Translations under genes and position numbers: made by a program
The notes under the pieces: model-generated
What the model was told of the DNA's origin: nothing
What the model saw: the letters and a program-made list of their open reading frames with translations, nothing else
The model's database searches: none
Part shown: one piece after another, positions 46,455-58,761 of the stretch
Layout: each line of letters begins with the position of its first letter
How positions within the stretch are numbered: the stretch's first letter is position 1
From: Brachypodium distachyon
Taxonomy: Eukaryota > Streptophyta > Magnoliopsida > Poales > Poaceae
Assembly (NCBI RefSeq): GCF_000005505.3
Contig: NC_016131.3
Coordinates: 35,393,001 to 35,457,000, forward strand
Reading direction: 5' to 3'
DNA length: 64,000 nucleotides

Positions 46455-48418
46455 ACGACCCACCCCGAACGGGTTCGATGGTGATCCTCCAGAGAGTTGT
46501 TCTGATAAACACCCGAGAAAACCCTTAGAACTGAACTGAGCGTGAAGAATGGGATCCCCTCTCTAGCCGAGCACTTGAAGCTTGTTACTCTTGGTGATTG
46601 GCATCACCTAAACGGCTAGAAGTCAGTATTGAAGAGCAATCGAAGCTTGTGATTCGCCATCAACCAGTTTGTAAAGGTCCGGAGATCACCTCAAGATCTA
46701 TCACGAGTAACTGAACGAGACTTAGGTTTTAGCTCAGGAGAATTGATGGACTTGTGTGTCCACGAGTCTTGTGCACTACAACAAAACATAGTTTAAGTAA
46801 CACAATCATGTAACACATAGAAAAATATGTTACATGCTATTTTACAGTAACACATTATATGTGTTACATGGATATACAGTAACACATGTTAGAGTGGACC
46901 CAAAAGTATGTTACAAGACCATTTCAATAGTAACATATAAGTTTGTGTTACTCCATATGTATTACAGATTCTAGCTACCATAGTATCATAATAACATAAA
47001 AACGTGTGTTACTCCTCATGTGTTACAAATTGTAACTACAGTAACACATAATTAACTGTTAGTATATTGTGTTACATGCTAATAACTCGGACATAAGCCA
47101 TTCACTCCATGATCATACACGCATGTCCATTGCGTGGTAAAACAAAATATTTTGTCGCAGCACAAAAAAATGCAGCAAATTCACCAACATCCGGTTCTTG
47201 CAATGCTAGGGAATGTGTTTAAGAAAAAAAATATTGCTAATTTGATAATTGTACCCTTATAATTTGACATGAGTACTAGGGAATTCACTTTCTTCTAATT
47301 ATACAAACATTATCCAAATAATGAGCCAATGACAAGGTGAGATCAAATTACACCAAATTTCAATTATCATCAAACACATAGTTCAAATGCACACGAGACT
47401 AGCAGGACCCACCCAAAATCAACAGCTATGCACGGACCACCACTACCCATGCATATAGAAGTACATACAACAAGGTTTAGCATCCACTTAGACTTGAGTT
47501 GTTCCATATATGAAAGGAACATGCATCACTTGCCAAAGGAAATTTTTCCACAAGTACTGGGTCCATGGCTGACCACAAAATGGTGCTAGCGTGATCATCA
47601 TCCAAAGGAGAAAAGTTGTACCAACACCAGTACTGGATGCATCGACATATCCATGAAACATTTCTCAAGCAATCCTGTTGATTGTATCACTAGGGTCGTC
47701 TACTCCATGGACCAAAGCTTCTTATGAGGCTACACAACAAGCAGAAGTTCAAAGCTTGAGAACTTCAGAAGAAAATATGATTACGATGACATGATCTTGT
47801 AAGTGTAGAAAGTTTGGTATATGTGCCACTATTGTGTATTTTTTCATGCATTCTGATTATCCTGTACACTGGTTTCATGTGGGCCAGCACAACAAATTAC
47901 TGTTCTACCAGACCTGATTGAAAATTTGAATCTTCAGTGCATCGCAAAAGTAGCAGTGTTTTAAATGCATAATTAGCAACTAGGTCAGCTACAAGTACAC
48001 ATCTAAATGTAAGATCTTAACAGTTACATCAAAATAACTTCTACCAGCCTTAAAGAACAATAAAAAGAATTGCATGGTGAAGAACATTGATAACTAGTAC
48101 CGTTCTAAGAATTTCAAACACACATGGTTCCCTCAGGATATTCAAAATGTAGATGGTCAATAATTTCTACAGAAAGTTGTCTCTCTCTCTTTTTCTTGTC
48201 GTGAGAGATTAAAGCTAGTCAAGGTAGTGGAGGCTTGTTGCTAGCTAGCTATGCTACCAGGTAGCCAATTCACAAAGATGCAGCAATTAAATCTGAACAA
48301 ACAAAATCAGATAGTGACAAGTAAAACAACTTTATGACGTGTAAAAGAAGCATGCTAGCTTGATTATTATGCTTGGCAATCAGATTTGTTTTCTTCTTTT
48401 ATGTACTCAACTAAAGTA

Positions 48419-48510
48419 CTCCCTCCGACCCATATTACTTGCCTCAAATTTGCCCAAATATGGATGTATCTATGTTTAAAAAGCATCTTAATTCTCATTG
48501 CACAAAAATA
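48419..48510. mobile_element. Truncated Stowaway-type MITE
   Basis: CTCCCTCCGACCCATATTAC preceded by TA, followed by the usual CTCAAATTTG...GGATGTATC interior, but the inverted right end is missing. Confidence 0.65.
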
Positions 48511-49331
48511 AGACTGGTATAATAACACTGCTATTGCAGGAAGCTGAAATTAGATCACTATATACCTCGAAGCGGGATTTGGAGAGGCTTTAACAACTAC
48601 ATATGGGAATGACCATTCTCATCCCATCGATTGTACATCCAGCTATGATCTTCGCACGACATGAGTATCAGAAAGTCCAAGAACTGAAACATACATTGAT
48701 GTTTAAATTAATTAACAAGACTATAAACTACGACAAAAAAAATAGAGGAAGAGGGCAAAAGCCCCTGTTCCATTGATCATACGACAAACGAAAGAAAGTA
48801 TCATTCTGTGTGCGACGATGTGACAGAGTAGGAGCAGGCAAAAGGAAACATTCGGGGTACAAACCACCCATATAGTAGAAGCTATCAGCACAGGCTAGTC
48901 ACACAAAACTCTTCAACGGCGGCCTACTCAGATCTCATTCAACTACATAAACAGGGATATAGATCCACTGTTTCAATTTGACTACCTCACTGAAACGAAG
49001 AAATATGTATTGTGCATGATAAACAATTTTCATCTCAACTAAAGAAGTAAACATATACACTTTCAATGCTCATCTTTCAGCTGATGGACTGTGTTTTGTG
49101 GCTTTTCTTCAACTCAACAAAGAACAAACAACCTGATTTATCAACACAATATAAGAAAAAAAAGAATGATTACTTGCTCTCTCCACAATATACTCTACAC
49201 AAAAGCCTTACTTGCGGCCAATCTTGTGTACTTTTCTCCAGGTTGTCCAGATACTTGGTTCTTCTCCAACCCAAGGATAACCAAAAAATCCATGGAAAAA
49301 CAAAATCATGATCACATGAAAAGCATAATAC

Positions 49332-49725
49332 CTGGCGCCTTACGAAGAACACGACGGACTAGGGTTTTGTACTGGCAGCGAGCTCGGGGGTTGGATGACG
49401 GGGGAGCGAAGTGTCTTCAGGACGAGGTGCGGGCTGGGAGCGGCGCGGCCAACGGCTGCTGGGGGCGGCGCGGTCATGTGCGGCTTGGGGACGGCACGGC
49501 CATCTGCTGCTATGGGCGGAACCCTGGTAGGGCATGGGTGGGGTGAGTGTGTGTGTGTGCGGGGGGAGGGGGGGGGGGGGGGGGGATGCTGAGGGAAGGA
49601 GGTAGCGGCTGGGGTCTTCGAGGCCGGCTTCCAGCAAATTCGGCGAGGAAGGTGGTGAGACGAGTTGGGGAATTTGGGGGCACAAAGGAAGATGGAGAGC
49701 CGGTTTCTTATATACTCCGTATAAA
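49332..49725 (-). other. Gene-like 5' end inside the CACTA element
   Basis: On the - strand, TATATAAG (plus positions 49708-49715) is followed by a GC-rich leader, a Pro/Arg/Ser-rich open frame (within 49359-49685), AACCCTAG and a possible splice donor CAG|GTATTA at about 49332. No domain is recognisable. Includes a G run with one A (49561-49585) next to a GT repeat (49544-49559). Could be an element-encoded first exon or a captured host fragment. Confidence 0.3.
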
Positions 49726-51389
49726 AGAGAGCTGGATTGGAAATTTGCGGCGGCGCGCAGCCGTGCAGGGCGCTAACAGAGAACAAAAAGAGCGCGAAGC
49801 AAGGCGCGACGAAAAGAATTTGGTGGGTATTCAAAATATTTTTTTCTTTACAAGGACTATCCAAAATGTTGGAGCCAAAGGAAAAGAAAACGTTTCGTAC
49901 GGTTTTTCTATCATAAGCCGGCAAAAAACTTGTGGCGGACTCGCGGTGGCATTGAAATATTCGTGTCATTCTCATTTAGAAAGTCAAAATGAATTATTCA
50001 TTTGGTTTAATAGATATTCATGGCAAATATGCCGTTTGAGTTTTTTTTTTCTGTCTGGGCATATGTTTTCGTTTGAGACTTTTAATCCATTTTTATTTTT
50101 ATACCACGGGTCTTGATGCTGTGACCTAGGGTATATGGAATTGTCATAACAAGTTACTTTTGACAAATATGTGTTGAGATCTACTTTTAAGGTTGTCTTT
50201 ACGGCCTGTTCGTATCTTCTGTCTTGGACAGGGTTGTAGAAGCCTCTGGACGTCGAACTGTTGAAGAGTGGGTCGAAGATTTTGGTGGCCAACGCACAAG
50301 ACCTGATGAGGCGCCTGGGGGAAGCGTCCCTGCTGCTGTAAGTCCCGTGGATGCGGCTCGGCTCCCTGCTATCTGAAGATCATGCTCTGCGCTGTCGTTT
50401 TATTGACTCTCTCTTGTTTTGTCTGCCCTGCGTGGCAGGGGTTAAATTGTGTCGTATTTTGGATGCCAGTTTAAACTTGGATAGGGCTGTAGTCTGGAAA
50501 TGGAGTTGCTGTGTGAGAGTCGCTGAGAGAGATGAGTCAAAGGGAGTGAGGACACAAGTCTGGAGAAGATCGATGAGAGTTCGGCCATTGGGTCGGATGA
50601 GATCACATGTTCATTCCCGCATGGGTCATCTATCCTAGGATCGATCCGAATATGGGACCATGCCATTTGAGTATAAAACCATGGAAGTTCGTACATGGAA
50701 TACCAAAAGGAGTGTCTCCATCGAAACTCACTAGAGAATGAACAATTCAATTCCAAGGAGTGTCGTCATCGAAGCTCCAAAATATTTAATGTTGTATGCT
50801 ACGAGTGCGTTTGCTTATGCCGCACGTTGCCGGCACCGCCTCAAGGAAAGTCAACAACCTTCGCAAAGAATTCCGAGGCCGAAAAAGAACAAAAGATTCC
50901 AGAAACGTGATATATTTCCCCGATCTACAAAGAGGACATTCACCCAACGAATCTCCAAGGTCATCTGCATTCATTTCCATAGCCACTAGATCAAACTACT
51001 TGTAGTATTGATTCTCCTACATTGTAAGACCGAGACTTGTAATCATTAATTTTGAAGCACCCATTATTACAAATGTTTTCTTGTGATTCTATCGTGATGC
51101 GTGAGTAGTCGTCACAGGCTAAAGGTCGAAGCTGATTCTCGCAGCACCATGTAAAAATGACGGTGTTTTAACAACATTTTGTGATGTTGCTTCCAAATCT
51201 AATTATGAGTACCAAGAAAAAAGTTTTCTCAAAAACATATACAAATACTCCGTATTTTCTCCAAAATATATATACTGTACAAAAGTTTATGCCACTAACA
51301 GTGGGCCCGACGGCTATTTTTCATCTCTCGCCCCATATTCCCTCTCATCCTTTGTGAATTTTTATCCCACCACCAGCGGCCGAAACGGT
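49726..51389. other. CACTA interior, LTR-like or unknown
   Basis: Between the two gene-like islands. A TATAAAA motif at about 50671 and a block of partial direct repeats (GGAGTGTCTCCATCGAAACTC near 50711, GGAGTGTCGTCATCGAAGCTC near 50757) are present. No domain-bearing ORF. Confidence 0.35.
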
Positions 51390-53431
51390 TATAAAACTAC
51401 CATCTTAACCCTAGCGGCCGATCCACATACCCCCTCCCTCCCATTTCCTCAGCCGCCGCCATCCCTCCTCGGTCTCCTCCCGGATCTCGCAGCGCACCCG
51501 CATCCGGCCGCCTCGGAGAACGTCGCCCCGACCAGCAACCCCTCTGCCACTCCTGCCTTGCCGCCCTCGCACGCTCAAGTGATGGACGCATTGCATCTCC
51601 AGGCGGGCTTTGACCTGCCGTCGCCGAGAGGTGCTGGTAGCCGGGCAGCGGCCAGGGTGCTGCTTGTTGGGGAAGCTGCAGGTCGGTCCCCGTAGGACTG
51701 CGCGCCCGTCTGAAAGTGTTGCAGTTTTTCTCCATCCCCATGTCCTTCAGTCCTTGACCGCATCTTCGCCTACTAAGAGTAATTAACGGCTATGGTCCTC
51801 TCGTATGATTTTCTTGTTTTATCCCTTGAAGCAATGAATTAATTCGTAGCAGGACTTTGTCATCGATGTGAATAATCAGTGGTTGCTGCAAGGGTGGATG
51901 GGCCGAGTACTCTACAAATTGTGAACATGGGTTGCTGCTACTGCTGACATGTCCAGATTTTAGCTCTTCTTCCCCTTTTAGTCCAGCGTGCAGTTATAGA
52001 AGGTAATGATATATTAACACAGGTCCAGGTTTTAATTTTATCAGCAGAAATCTATGTATGCCCAAGCAGCTTGGGTTCAGTTTAATGAATTTCATTTCAA
52101 TATAGCTTGTAATGTTTAGATGCTTAGAGATGCAGATAAGGATTTAGCTATATCGTTATGGACATGATACTGCAGTCTTGTAATAATCTAGAGGCAACAA
52201 AACTGAGAACACCATATTGGTCTTTTATCCTAGTATATGTTCTTTCTCCTGTAACTGCCAAGCAATTTTACAGATACATGTATTGATCGATCTTTGATGT
52301 GTTAAAAGCAGTGTCTTATTAACTTGACTATCTTCTGTACTGTCGAATTGTTGCCTTATTTCTTGATTGATACATGACATACGTGTGTGGCGGATCCAGT
52401 CACAAGATTGTGTGGGTGCATTGGCTTAAGAGTATCTAAAATTTTGTTTTTTTTTAGCGAATATTGATAAATATCAGGGTGTTTTCGGAATTCCTGTGGG
52501 TTCAACTGAACCCTCTTACCTAGATGTGGATCCGCCACTACGTGTACACACCAAAAAAAGAACTGTAACAAAATGTTCAGCAATACTTATGGATAATATG
52601 GCAGGTCCCTTATTGACTGTTTTCTTCTAGCTCTTGGAAGTGTTGTCATATTCGTTTATTCTGTTACAGCTAGTATGACACATTTATAATCTTCACGTTG
52701 TCTGGCGTTATAGTTTTAATCAGATTTTATCCTTCTGCGTCATCTCATACATGTGGATTTTTTGTATTTTGTAGAGATTTCTATAGATGATAATCAGTGG
52801 AATTATGGTTTGCTAGCAACTATGCTTGAGAAGGTACTTAATCTGAAACACCATATTGTTGTCATGTTCATGTGAGATAGACTATTCGCCCTGGGCATTT
52901 TAATTTTGAATGATTTTGATTTATCTCGTAGTCTAGGTCCATATGGAGCTTGATAGGAAGGCAAGGACCAACAAGCCAACTAGATTTTCTGTAAATTGGG
53001 CACCCTCTAGCTGGTTTCTATGTTGAGAAATTGATTTGTTCAGGCACATATACCCACAACTTGCATAAACTAAAAATGTAGTGGTATGATTTCCTGTTCA
53101 AGCAGCCTTGATACATGCTGTCATTTTCTAGCTTGACAATGATTATTTGTTGTCACTGCATTTGGTATTCGATTGGGATGTATAATCATATTTCAGTTAA
53201 TGTTATGATATTCTCACTTATGTTCTATATGCATTTCATGGGTGATCCTTTTCCATTATCAGGTGATATTATTTTTGGAAGATGGAAGACAGAAGATGAC
53301 AACGATGATGAAGGCTTTGCTTTTATTTGTACTAAACAATTTGTACTTTGATGTATGTATGATTGACCAGCTGGTTTGTCCTTTCAGTTGGTCCAGATAT
53401 AGGGAAAAAGTGTGTAACAATTTCTTTATAT
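51390..53431 (+). other. Gene-like spliced unit inside the CACTA element
   Basis: TATAAAA at 51390-51396, an AACCCTAGC leader and ATG at 51582 open an exon to 51681 (donor CAG|GTCGGT). Possible exons at 52775-52833 (flanked by GTAG and GTAC) and from 53263 (after ATCAG) keep one frame to a TGA at about 53431, giving roughly 110 codons. The first exon reads MDALHLQAGFDLPSPRGAG and includes ARVLLVGEAAG. I recognise no family. The fit of phases may be chance. Confidence 0.25.
52387..52538. mobile_element. 152-bp MITE with GTGGCGGATCCA ends
   Basis: Inverted ends GTGGCGGATCCA and TGGATCCGCCAC, flanked by TACGTGT on both sides (52380-52386 and 52539-52545), a 7-8 bp duplication suggesting the hAT superfamily. 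It lies in the putative first intron of the gene-like unit in the CACTA element. Confidence 0.8.
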
Positions 53432-54145
53432 GAGGCCTCAACGTGGAGATATTTGTTGTAAAAATATGTACTAGAAAAAAATATTACTAGTTCTGTTAAT
53501 ACAACTAGAAGAATGTGTTAGTACAAGTAAAAAAAATATGTTACTGTAACTAGGAAAAAATATTGCTGTCCATGTTACTAGTTGCAAAAATGTGTTACTG
53601 ATGTTTGTAGTAACACATATAATAGGTGTACTATAGCAAAGTTGTAACATACTTTATTACATAGAGGGACACATATCATGTGTTGCACTATCCGAACTCT
53701 TGCAACACAGTTAAAGTAACACATAAGAAATTGTGTTACTAGGGGCCTCAGTAACACTTTTCTTAAGTTATAGTATCACATTTGTGTGTTACAAGAACCC
53801 TGTTTTGACGTAGTGGTGTGACTCAGCCCCCTCAACGGAGACGTAGGATTGTGTCAACAATTTGAACTTCGGAAAACAAATTCCCCGTGTCTTCGTGATC
53901 TGGTGATTTCGTTCCTCAGTCTCATACTTTCTATTGAAGTATAATTGTTCTTACTGTTCTTGTCTTCACTGCTACTACTGCCTTACTCGTTCATCTTTCT
54001 TCATTCCTCTGCTACTTTAAAATTGCTAAGTAAAATCTCTATTGTTGAAGCACTGTGACTGTCTTCAGTCTTCGGTCTTCATTTTTGAAGAAAACTTAAA
54101 ACTGGTCACATTCAGCCCCCTCTGTGACGTACACTATTTTTCACT

Positions 54146-54157
54146 TGGTATCAGAGC
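54146..54157 (+). other. Primer binding site of copia E
   Basis: TGGTATCAGAGC, complementary to initiator tRNA-Met, two bases after the LTR end. Confidence 0.95.
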
Positions 54158-54197
54158 AAGATCTCCTTGTTTTGGTTTAACCACCTGAGGAAGAAGT

Positions 54198-55981
54198 ATG
54201 TCTAAAGAAGAAAGTTACCTGTTCTTAGCAGTACTAATTATGCTTTTTGGAAAAATCGAATTAAGACTCACATCATATCTACTGACCCTTATGCTTAGGA
54301 AACAGTCACAAACGGTTTTATTGTTTCTCAGGGACCCATCTCTGGATATGATGCTATTTCTCTGAAGAAGTATCAAGCGAACGCCAAAGCCTGTGATATC
54401 ATCTTTTCAACTGTCAGTGATGTTGAGTTTAACAAGATCAGTAACCTTGTTGATGCCAATAAGATTTGGGATCTTCTCGCTAAAGTCCATGAAGGGACAA
54501 CCACTGTCAAAGATTCTAGAGTTACTCGCTTCATCAGTTAGTTTGATAGACTTGTGCTTGAGCCCAATGAGACTGTTTCTTCACTGTATGATCGCATGAG
54601 CACCATTGTGAATGAGCTGAATACTCTTGATGATCACAATATCACTGACTTGATGCAAAACAGAAGATTTCTTCGAGCTCTTCCCATGGACTACACCACT
54701 GTCTGTGAGTTGATCAAGCATCGACCAGACTTCAAGGAGTTAACCCCTATCTGGGTGCTTGGAAGAATTGTGTCCTATGAGCTTGATCAGGAAAAAAAGA
54801 AGATGATCCATGGTCCTGGATCCAGTTCGAAGAAGAACATTGCACTCAAGGCCAAGAAATCATCCAAGAAGATCGTCAGCTCCAGTGAAGAATCTGAAGA
54901 CTCATCTTCGTCTAATGAAGAATCCAACTCCAGTGATGAGCTTGCTCTGTTTGCGAAGAGGTTCAATAAGAAGTTTGGAAACAAACTAAAGCATCAAGGT
55001 GAATCCAGCTACTCCAAGTATCGGAAATCTGCTCATCGGAAGAAATTTGATATGGCCAAAAGATCTTGCTTCAACTGTGGCAAGAAAGGTCATTTCATCG
55101 CCGAATGTCCCGAGAAAGCTGATGAACACAAGGAGAAGAAGGGATTCAAGAAACATCCTCACAAGAAGAGCCATGACCGTCACAAGAAGAAAGATTGGAA
55201 TAAGGACTCTACTCACAAGAAGAAGGGGAAGTATTACTCTAGAGCGCATGTTGGTGAAGGGAACTCAGATTCTTCATCGTCTGAAGAATCATCTGATTCT
55301 GAGCCTGAAGACGGCGTCGCCGGATTGGCCATAGCTATTTCATCTGCCAGAGAGAAGACTTCACTGTTTGACTCTGCAGATTCATCATCTGAAGATGCCT
55401 CTGGAGATGATCGCAACTCACCATCATGCTTCATGGAAAAATCCTCTAAAGTATCATCTCATAGTGAAGTTGAAGTGAATTCTAGTGATGATTATGAAAC
55501 TGATAATGAAGAATCTGAACCCATGACATATGAAAGACTTCAGTTCATTGTTGAGAAGCAAGAATACTTGTTTATCACTAAGATCAAGAAGAACACTAAC
55601 ATGGCTAATGAACTCAAAGGACTCAAGTTTAAGTTTCGGGCCATGGAAGAGTCTCATAAGGATCTCAAGAAAGTTTATGCTGAGACTAGTCTGAACTATG
55701 TTTCGATCAAACTCGAGCATGATAATCTGAAGAACTCTTATGAAGATCTCAAATCTGTGAATCTTGATCTCAATGCTAAGTTAGTCAACTTACCTCAAAA
55801 CGATGATTCCATTGAAGTATGTTTTAAATGCAATTCTTTATTGAACAACATTCCTCAAATCACTACTTCAAATGCTGTGACTCAAACTGATTTCCCTGCT
55901 TCAATTGATTCACCTGATATTGGGTGCCAAAATCTATCATTGCATTTTTCTGTGATGCCTTGTGTTCTTAAGTTCTACTAA
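54198..55981 (+). pseudogene. Copia E gag polyprotein, broken near its start
   Basis: ATG at 54198 (MSKEESY) is followed by a frameshift near 54218 (then SSTNYAFWKNRIKTHI), a TAG near 54297 and another TAG near 54540. From 54554 the frame is open for 475 codons: UBN2-like core (MSTIVNELNTLDDHNITDLM, RRFLRALPMDY), Lys/Ser-rich region with acidic blocks, zinc knuckle CFNCGKKGHFIAEC (about 55067-55108), more Lys/His-rich and Ser/Glu-rich sequence, then a coiled coil (about 55560-55790). It stops at 55979, before protease. Gag normally forms the virus-like particle; here it is defective. Confidence 0.85.
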
Positions 55982-56039
55982 CATGCAGGAACCCATGAAG
56001 ACATGGATGCCTAAACGAGCCTAACTTTCTTCATAGGCA

Positions 56040-57779
56040 TATGCATCCGGAGGAAAGGAGTGGGTCCTGGACTCCGGATGTACGAATCACATGACCGGTG
56101 AGAAGAAAATGTTTAGCTTTTTAGAACTTGGTCCTCAACATCATGAGAACATCACTTTTGGTGACAATGGTAAGAGAAAGGTAATTGGTCTCGGCAAAGT
56201 TGCTATTTCTAAGGAAAATGACCTGTCTATTAGTGAAGTACTTCTTGTTAAATCACTTGGATATAATCTTCTATCTGTTGCTCAACTATGTGATCATGGA
56301 CTAATCGTTTGCTTCACAAGACCATATGTGTATGTTATTTCAGAAAATGATAACTCTTTTGTCTTCAGAGGGCAAAGAAAGGGTAATCTCTATCTTGTAA
56401 AGTTTGAAGACTCCTCATACTCACCCCCTATGTGTCCAGTTGCAAAATCTTCACTAGGGTGGCTCTGGCATAGAAGACTCGGTCATGTGGGCATGAAGAA
56501 TCTAAACAAACTTGTCAAAGGAGACCACATCCGAGACTTGAAGAACGTTTCTTTTGAGAAGGATTGTTTATACAGTGCGTGTCAAGATGGGAAGCAAATC
56601 GGAGCGTCTCATCCCGCGAAGAATGTCATGTCTACTTCAAGACCTCTCGAGTTGCTTCACATGGATCTATTTGGTCCTACAACATACATGAGTATAGGAG
56701 GTAACTCATATGGATTTTTGATTGTTGATGATTATTCACGTTTCACTTGGGTGTTCTTTTTGGATGATAAGAGCACAGTAGTTGAGATCTTCAAGAAGTT
56801 TGCACGAAGAGCCCGGAATGAATTTGAAGTATCCATCAAGGGCGTGCGAAGTGACAATGCAACATAATTCAAGAATCTGATTATGGAAGAATTCCTCGAT
56901 GAGTTCAGCTTGAAGCATGAGTTCTCTGCACCTCATGTTTCTCAACAAAATCGGGTGGTGGAGAGGAAAAACCGCACGTTGATTGAAATGGCCAAGACCA
57001 TGCTGAACGAGTACAAGACTCCTGACCGTTTCTGGCCTGAAGCCATCAACACCGCTTGCCATGCTTCAGATCGCTTGTATCTTCATCGACTCCGGAAGAA
57101 AACTCCACACGAGCTCATCTCCAACCGCAAGCTTGATGTGTCATACTTCAGAGTCTTCGGAAGCAAATGCTACATTCTCAACAAGAAGAATAAACGAGCT
57201 AAGTTTGATTCTAAATGTGACGAAGGTTTCTTCTTGGGTTATCCCTCGAATGCACATGCTTATCGAGTCTTCAACAACACCACAAAAGTTGTTGAAATTG
57301 CTAAGGTTGTGCAGTTCGATGAAGCTAACGGCTCCCAGGAAGAGCAATTGCCAATGTCTGTAGATATTGAAAATTTTCAGGAAATATCCAAAAGATAGCC
57401 ATTAGTGATATTCGTCCAGAAGAAGTCAAGCAAAGTGAATCCGGAATCAATAATGAAGAAGGTGCTTCACAAGCTGAAGAACCTAACCAAACCGGAGCTT
57501 CCATCCCAGCTGAAGAACAAACTGTTGCTTCAAATGAAGAACAACATAGCACTGCTGGTGGTGAAGTACATCATCCAAAGATCTGCAAAGAATTAAGAAG
57601 GATCATCCTGTCAATCAAATCCTTGGAGACATCAGAAGAGATACCCAAACTCGCTCACGTGTTTCAAATTTTTGTGAGCACTTCTCTTTTGTGTCTTTAG
57701 TTGAGCCGAAGACAGCGGATAAAGCATTATCGGATCCGGATTGGGTAATGGCTATGCATGAAAAACTGAATAACTGTCG
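56040..57779 (+). pseudogene. Copia E protease - integrase - start of RT
   Basis: Protease-like WVLDSGCTNHMTG at about 56066. GAG-pre-integrase zinc region WHRRLGHVGMKNL followed by CLYSACQDGKQ, where the usual CxC is altered by a Tyr. Integrase core with HMDLFGP, VDDYSRFTW and RSDNAT followed by a stop (56866), then from 56883 SQQNRVVERKNRTLIEMAKT, FWPEAINTACH, VFGSKCYILN and FFLGYPSNAHAYRVFN. The frame shifts after 57398. WVMAMHEKLNN at about 57745-57775 is the first RT motif, where the element is cut by Tat sequence. Confidence 0.85.
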
Positions 57780-57787
57780 TCGCTCGG

Positions 57788-58019
57788 TGCTCCGACACCG
57801 GGGGCGTGCGGCCACGTCCCCCTTTTCGGGTCGGTAGGGGCGTCTGGGGTGGAGACCCGGTGATTGCCGGCACGGCCGATGGGGCCCTACGGGGCCGGTA
57901 AGACAAGGTGCTAAGGGTGCGCGCTGGTCCAAGAATAGGTGCACACATGTTTTTTACTCAGGTTCGGGCCACCCGGAGGTGTAAAACCGTACGTCCTGCC
58001 TGTCTGAGCTGATATTGAT
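57788..58019 (-). repeat. Partial Tat LTR abutting copia E
   Basis: About 232 bp nearly identical to 58762-58993 (TGCTCCGACACCGGGGG to GAGCTGATATTGAT). The eight bases before it (TCGCTCGG) are also shared with 58754-58761, so the repeated unit is slightly longer than the LTR itself. Confidence 0.75.
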
Positions 58020-58761
58020 GACGAAGGGTATTATCCCTGAACCCAACTGCCGTGCTGGGTGATCGTCGGCGCTGAAGGTGATCGGCACGTGCGACCACCT
58101 CAGCGGCTGTTACGGCTCCGCATCCGGCAACAGCGAGCACACGTCGCGGGTGAGGCGCTTCATCGCGGCGTGGGATGGGAGAGCGTAAGCTCCCCCATGG
58201 ATGCAGGCGACGCTACGAGGCTCCTGAAAGCCCGGTTCGTCGCCGCCGGTATAGTCGGACTCGCGCTGCTCCTCAGCGCGCCCTGTCGCGTCCCCGTGGA
58301 GGGCGTTCCCGCCCAACGCGGGGTTGGCCACGCCCCCCTTGGGGTTCACCCCTGCCGGCACCACCGTCGGCCGGCCTCGTACCCGCTCTAGGGTCGTTTA
58401 GGCAATCTCGGGAGAGATGCCCGATGTCGCCACAATTGAAGCAGGCGCCGGCGGCGCGGCGCTCCTCGTGACGCTGCTCCCGCCGCTGCTTGATCCCCTG
58501 CAGAACGCGGCAACTCTGCGCGTCGTGGGTGGAGGTTCTGTGAATGGGGCAGCGGGGCGCGTCGCCCTGCTTCCTGCCAGACTCTCCACCCGGCGAGGCC
58601 TTCTTCGCGGGCCTCACGGCAGGAGCCCCCGAGTCCGCAGCGAGGACTTGTTTCCCGCTGCGCTTGCGGGAACCCTTCTTCTACGAGCCCAAGGCGTACA
58701 AGTCCTGTGTCGTCCGGATCCGATGCGTGCTCAGCTTCTCGCGCATCTTGGGATCGCTCGG
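58020..58761 (-). pseudogene. Ty3/gypsy (Tat) gag fragment
   Basis: On the - strand (58617-58273) a basic frame carries the knuckle CFNCGDIGHLSRDC (about 58400-58445), preceded by CPIHRTSTHDAQSCRVLQG, a typical gypsy gag block, and followed by an Arg/Gly-rich tail. Upstream parts are in other frames. It sits directly after the LTR at 58762 in - orientation, where gag belongs, and is joined on the other side to a partial LTR. Protease and pol are absent. Confidence 0.75.

Larger units (their letters stand above)
46774..53815. mobile_element. Non-autonomous CACTA (En/Spm-type) transposon, 7,042 bp
   Basis: Left end CACTACAACAAAACATAG, right end (inverted) CACTACGTCAAAACAGGG, with a 3-bp duplication GTG on both sides (46771-46773, 53816-53818). 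Both subterminal regions (46800-47080 and 53500-53800) are dense in GTAACACA/TGTGTTAC motifs in both orientations, as expected of transposase-binding subterminal repeats. No TnpD- or TnpA-like ORF was found, so it would depend on another copy. The interior carries two promoter-like GC-rich islands that look like captured gene 5' ends, a MITE and a Stowaway fragment. Confidence 0.93.
45878..54143 (+). repeat. 5' LTR of copia E (1,221 bp without the CACTA insertion)
   Basis: Starts TGAAAGGGAAACCTTGC and ends ATTTTTCA, with TGAAA/TTTCA inverted ends, two bases before the PBS. TATATAAG at 46447-46454 is the likely promoter. The CACTA element (46774-53815) interrupts it. Only one LTR is available, so its length is judged from ends and PBS. 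Confidence 0.75.
45878..57779 (+). mobile_element. SIRE-like Ty1/copia element E, 3'-truncated and nested
   Basis: 5' LTR 45878-54143 (split by a CACTA element), PBS 54146-54157, gag 54198-55981, protease-integrase-start of RT to 57779. A Lys/Ser-rich gag extended by a long acidic and coiled C-terminal part is typical of the SIRE/Maximus lineage. The element ends abruptly where Tat sequence begins. No 3' LTR in the window. Confidence 0.85.
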
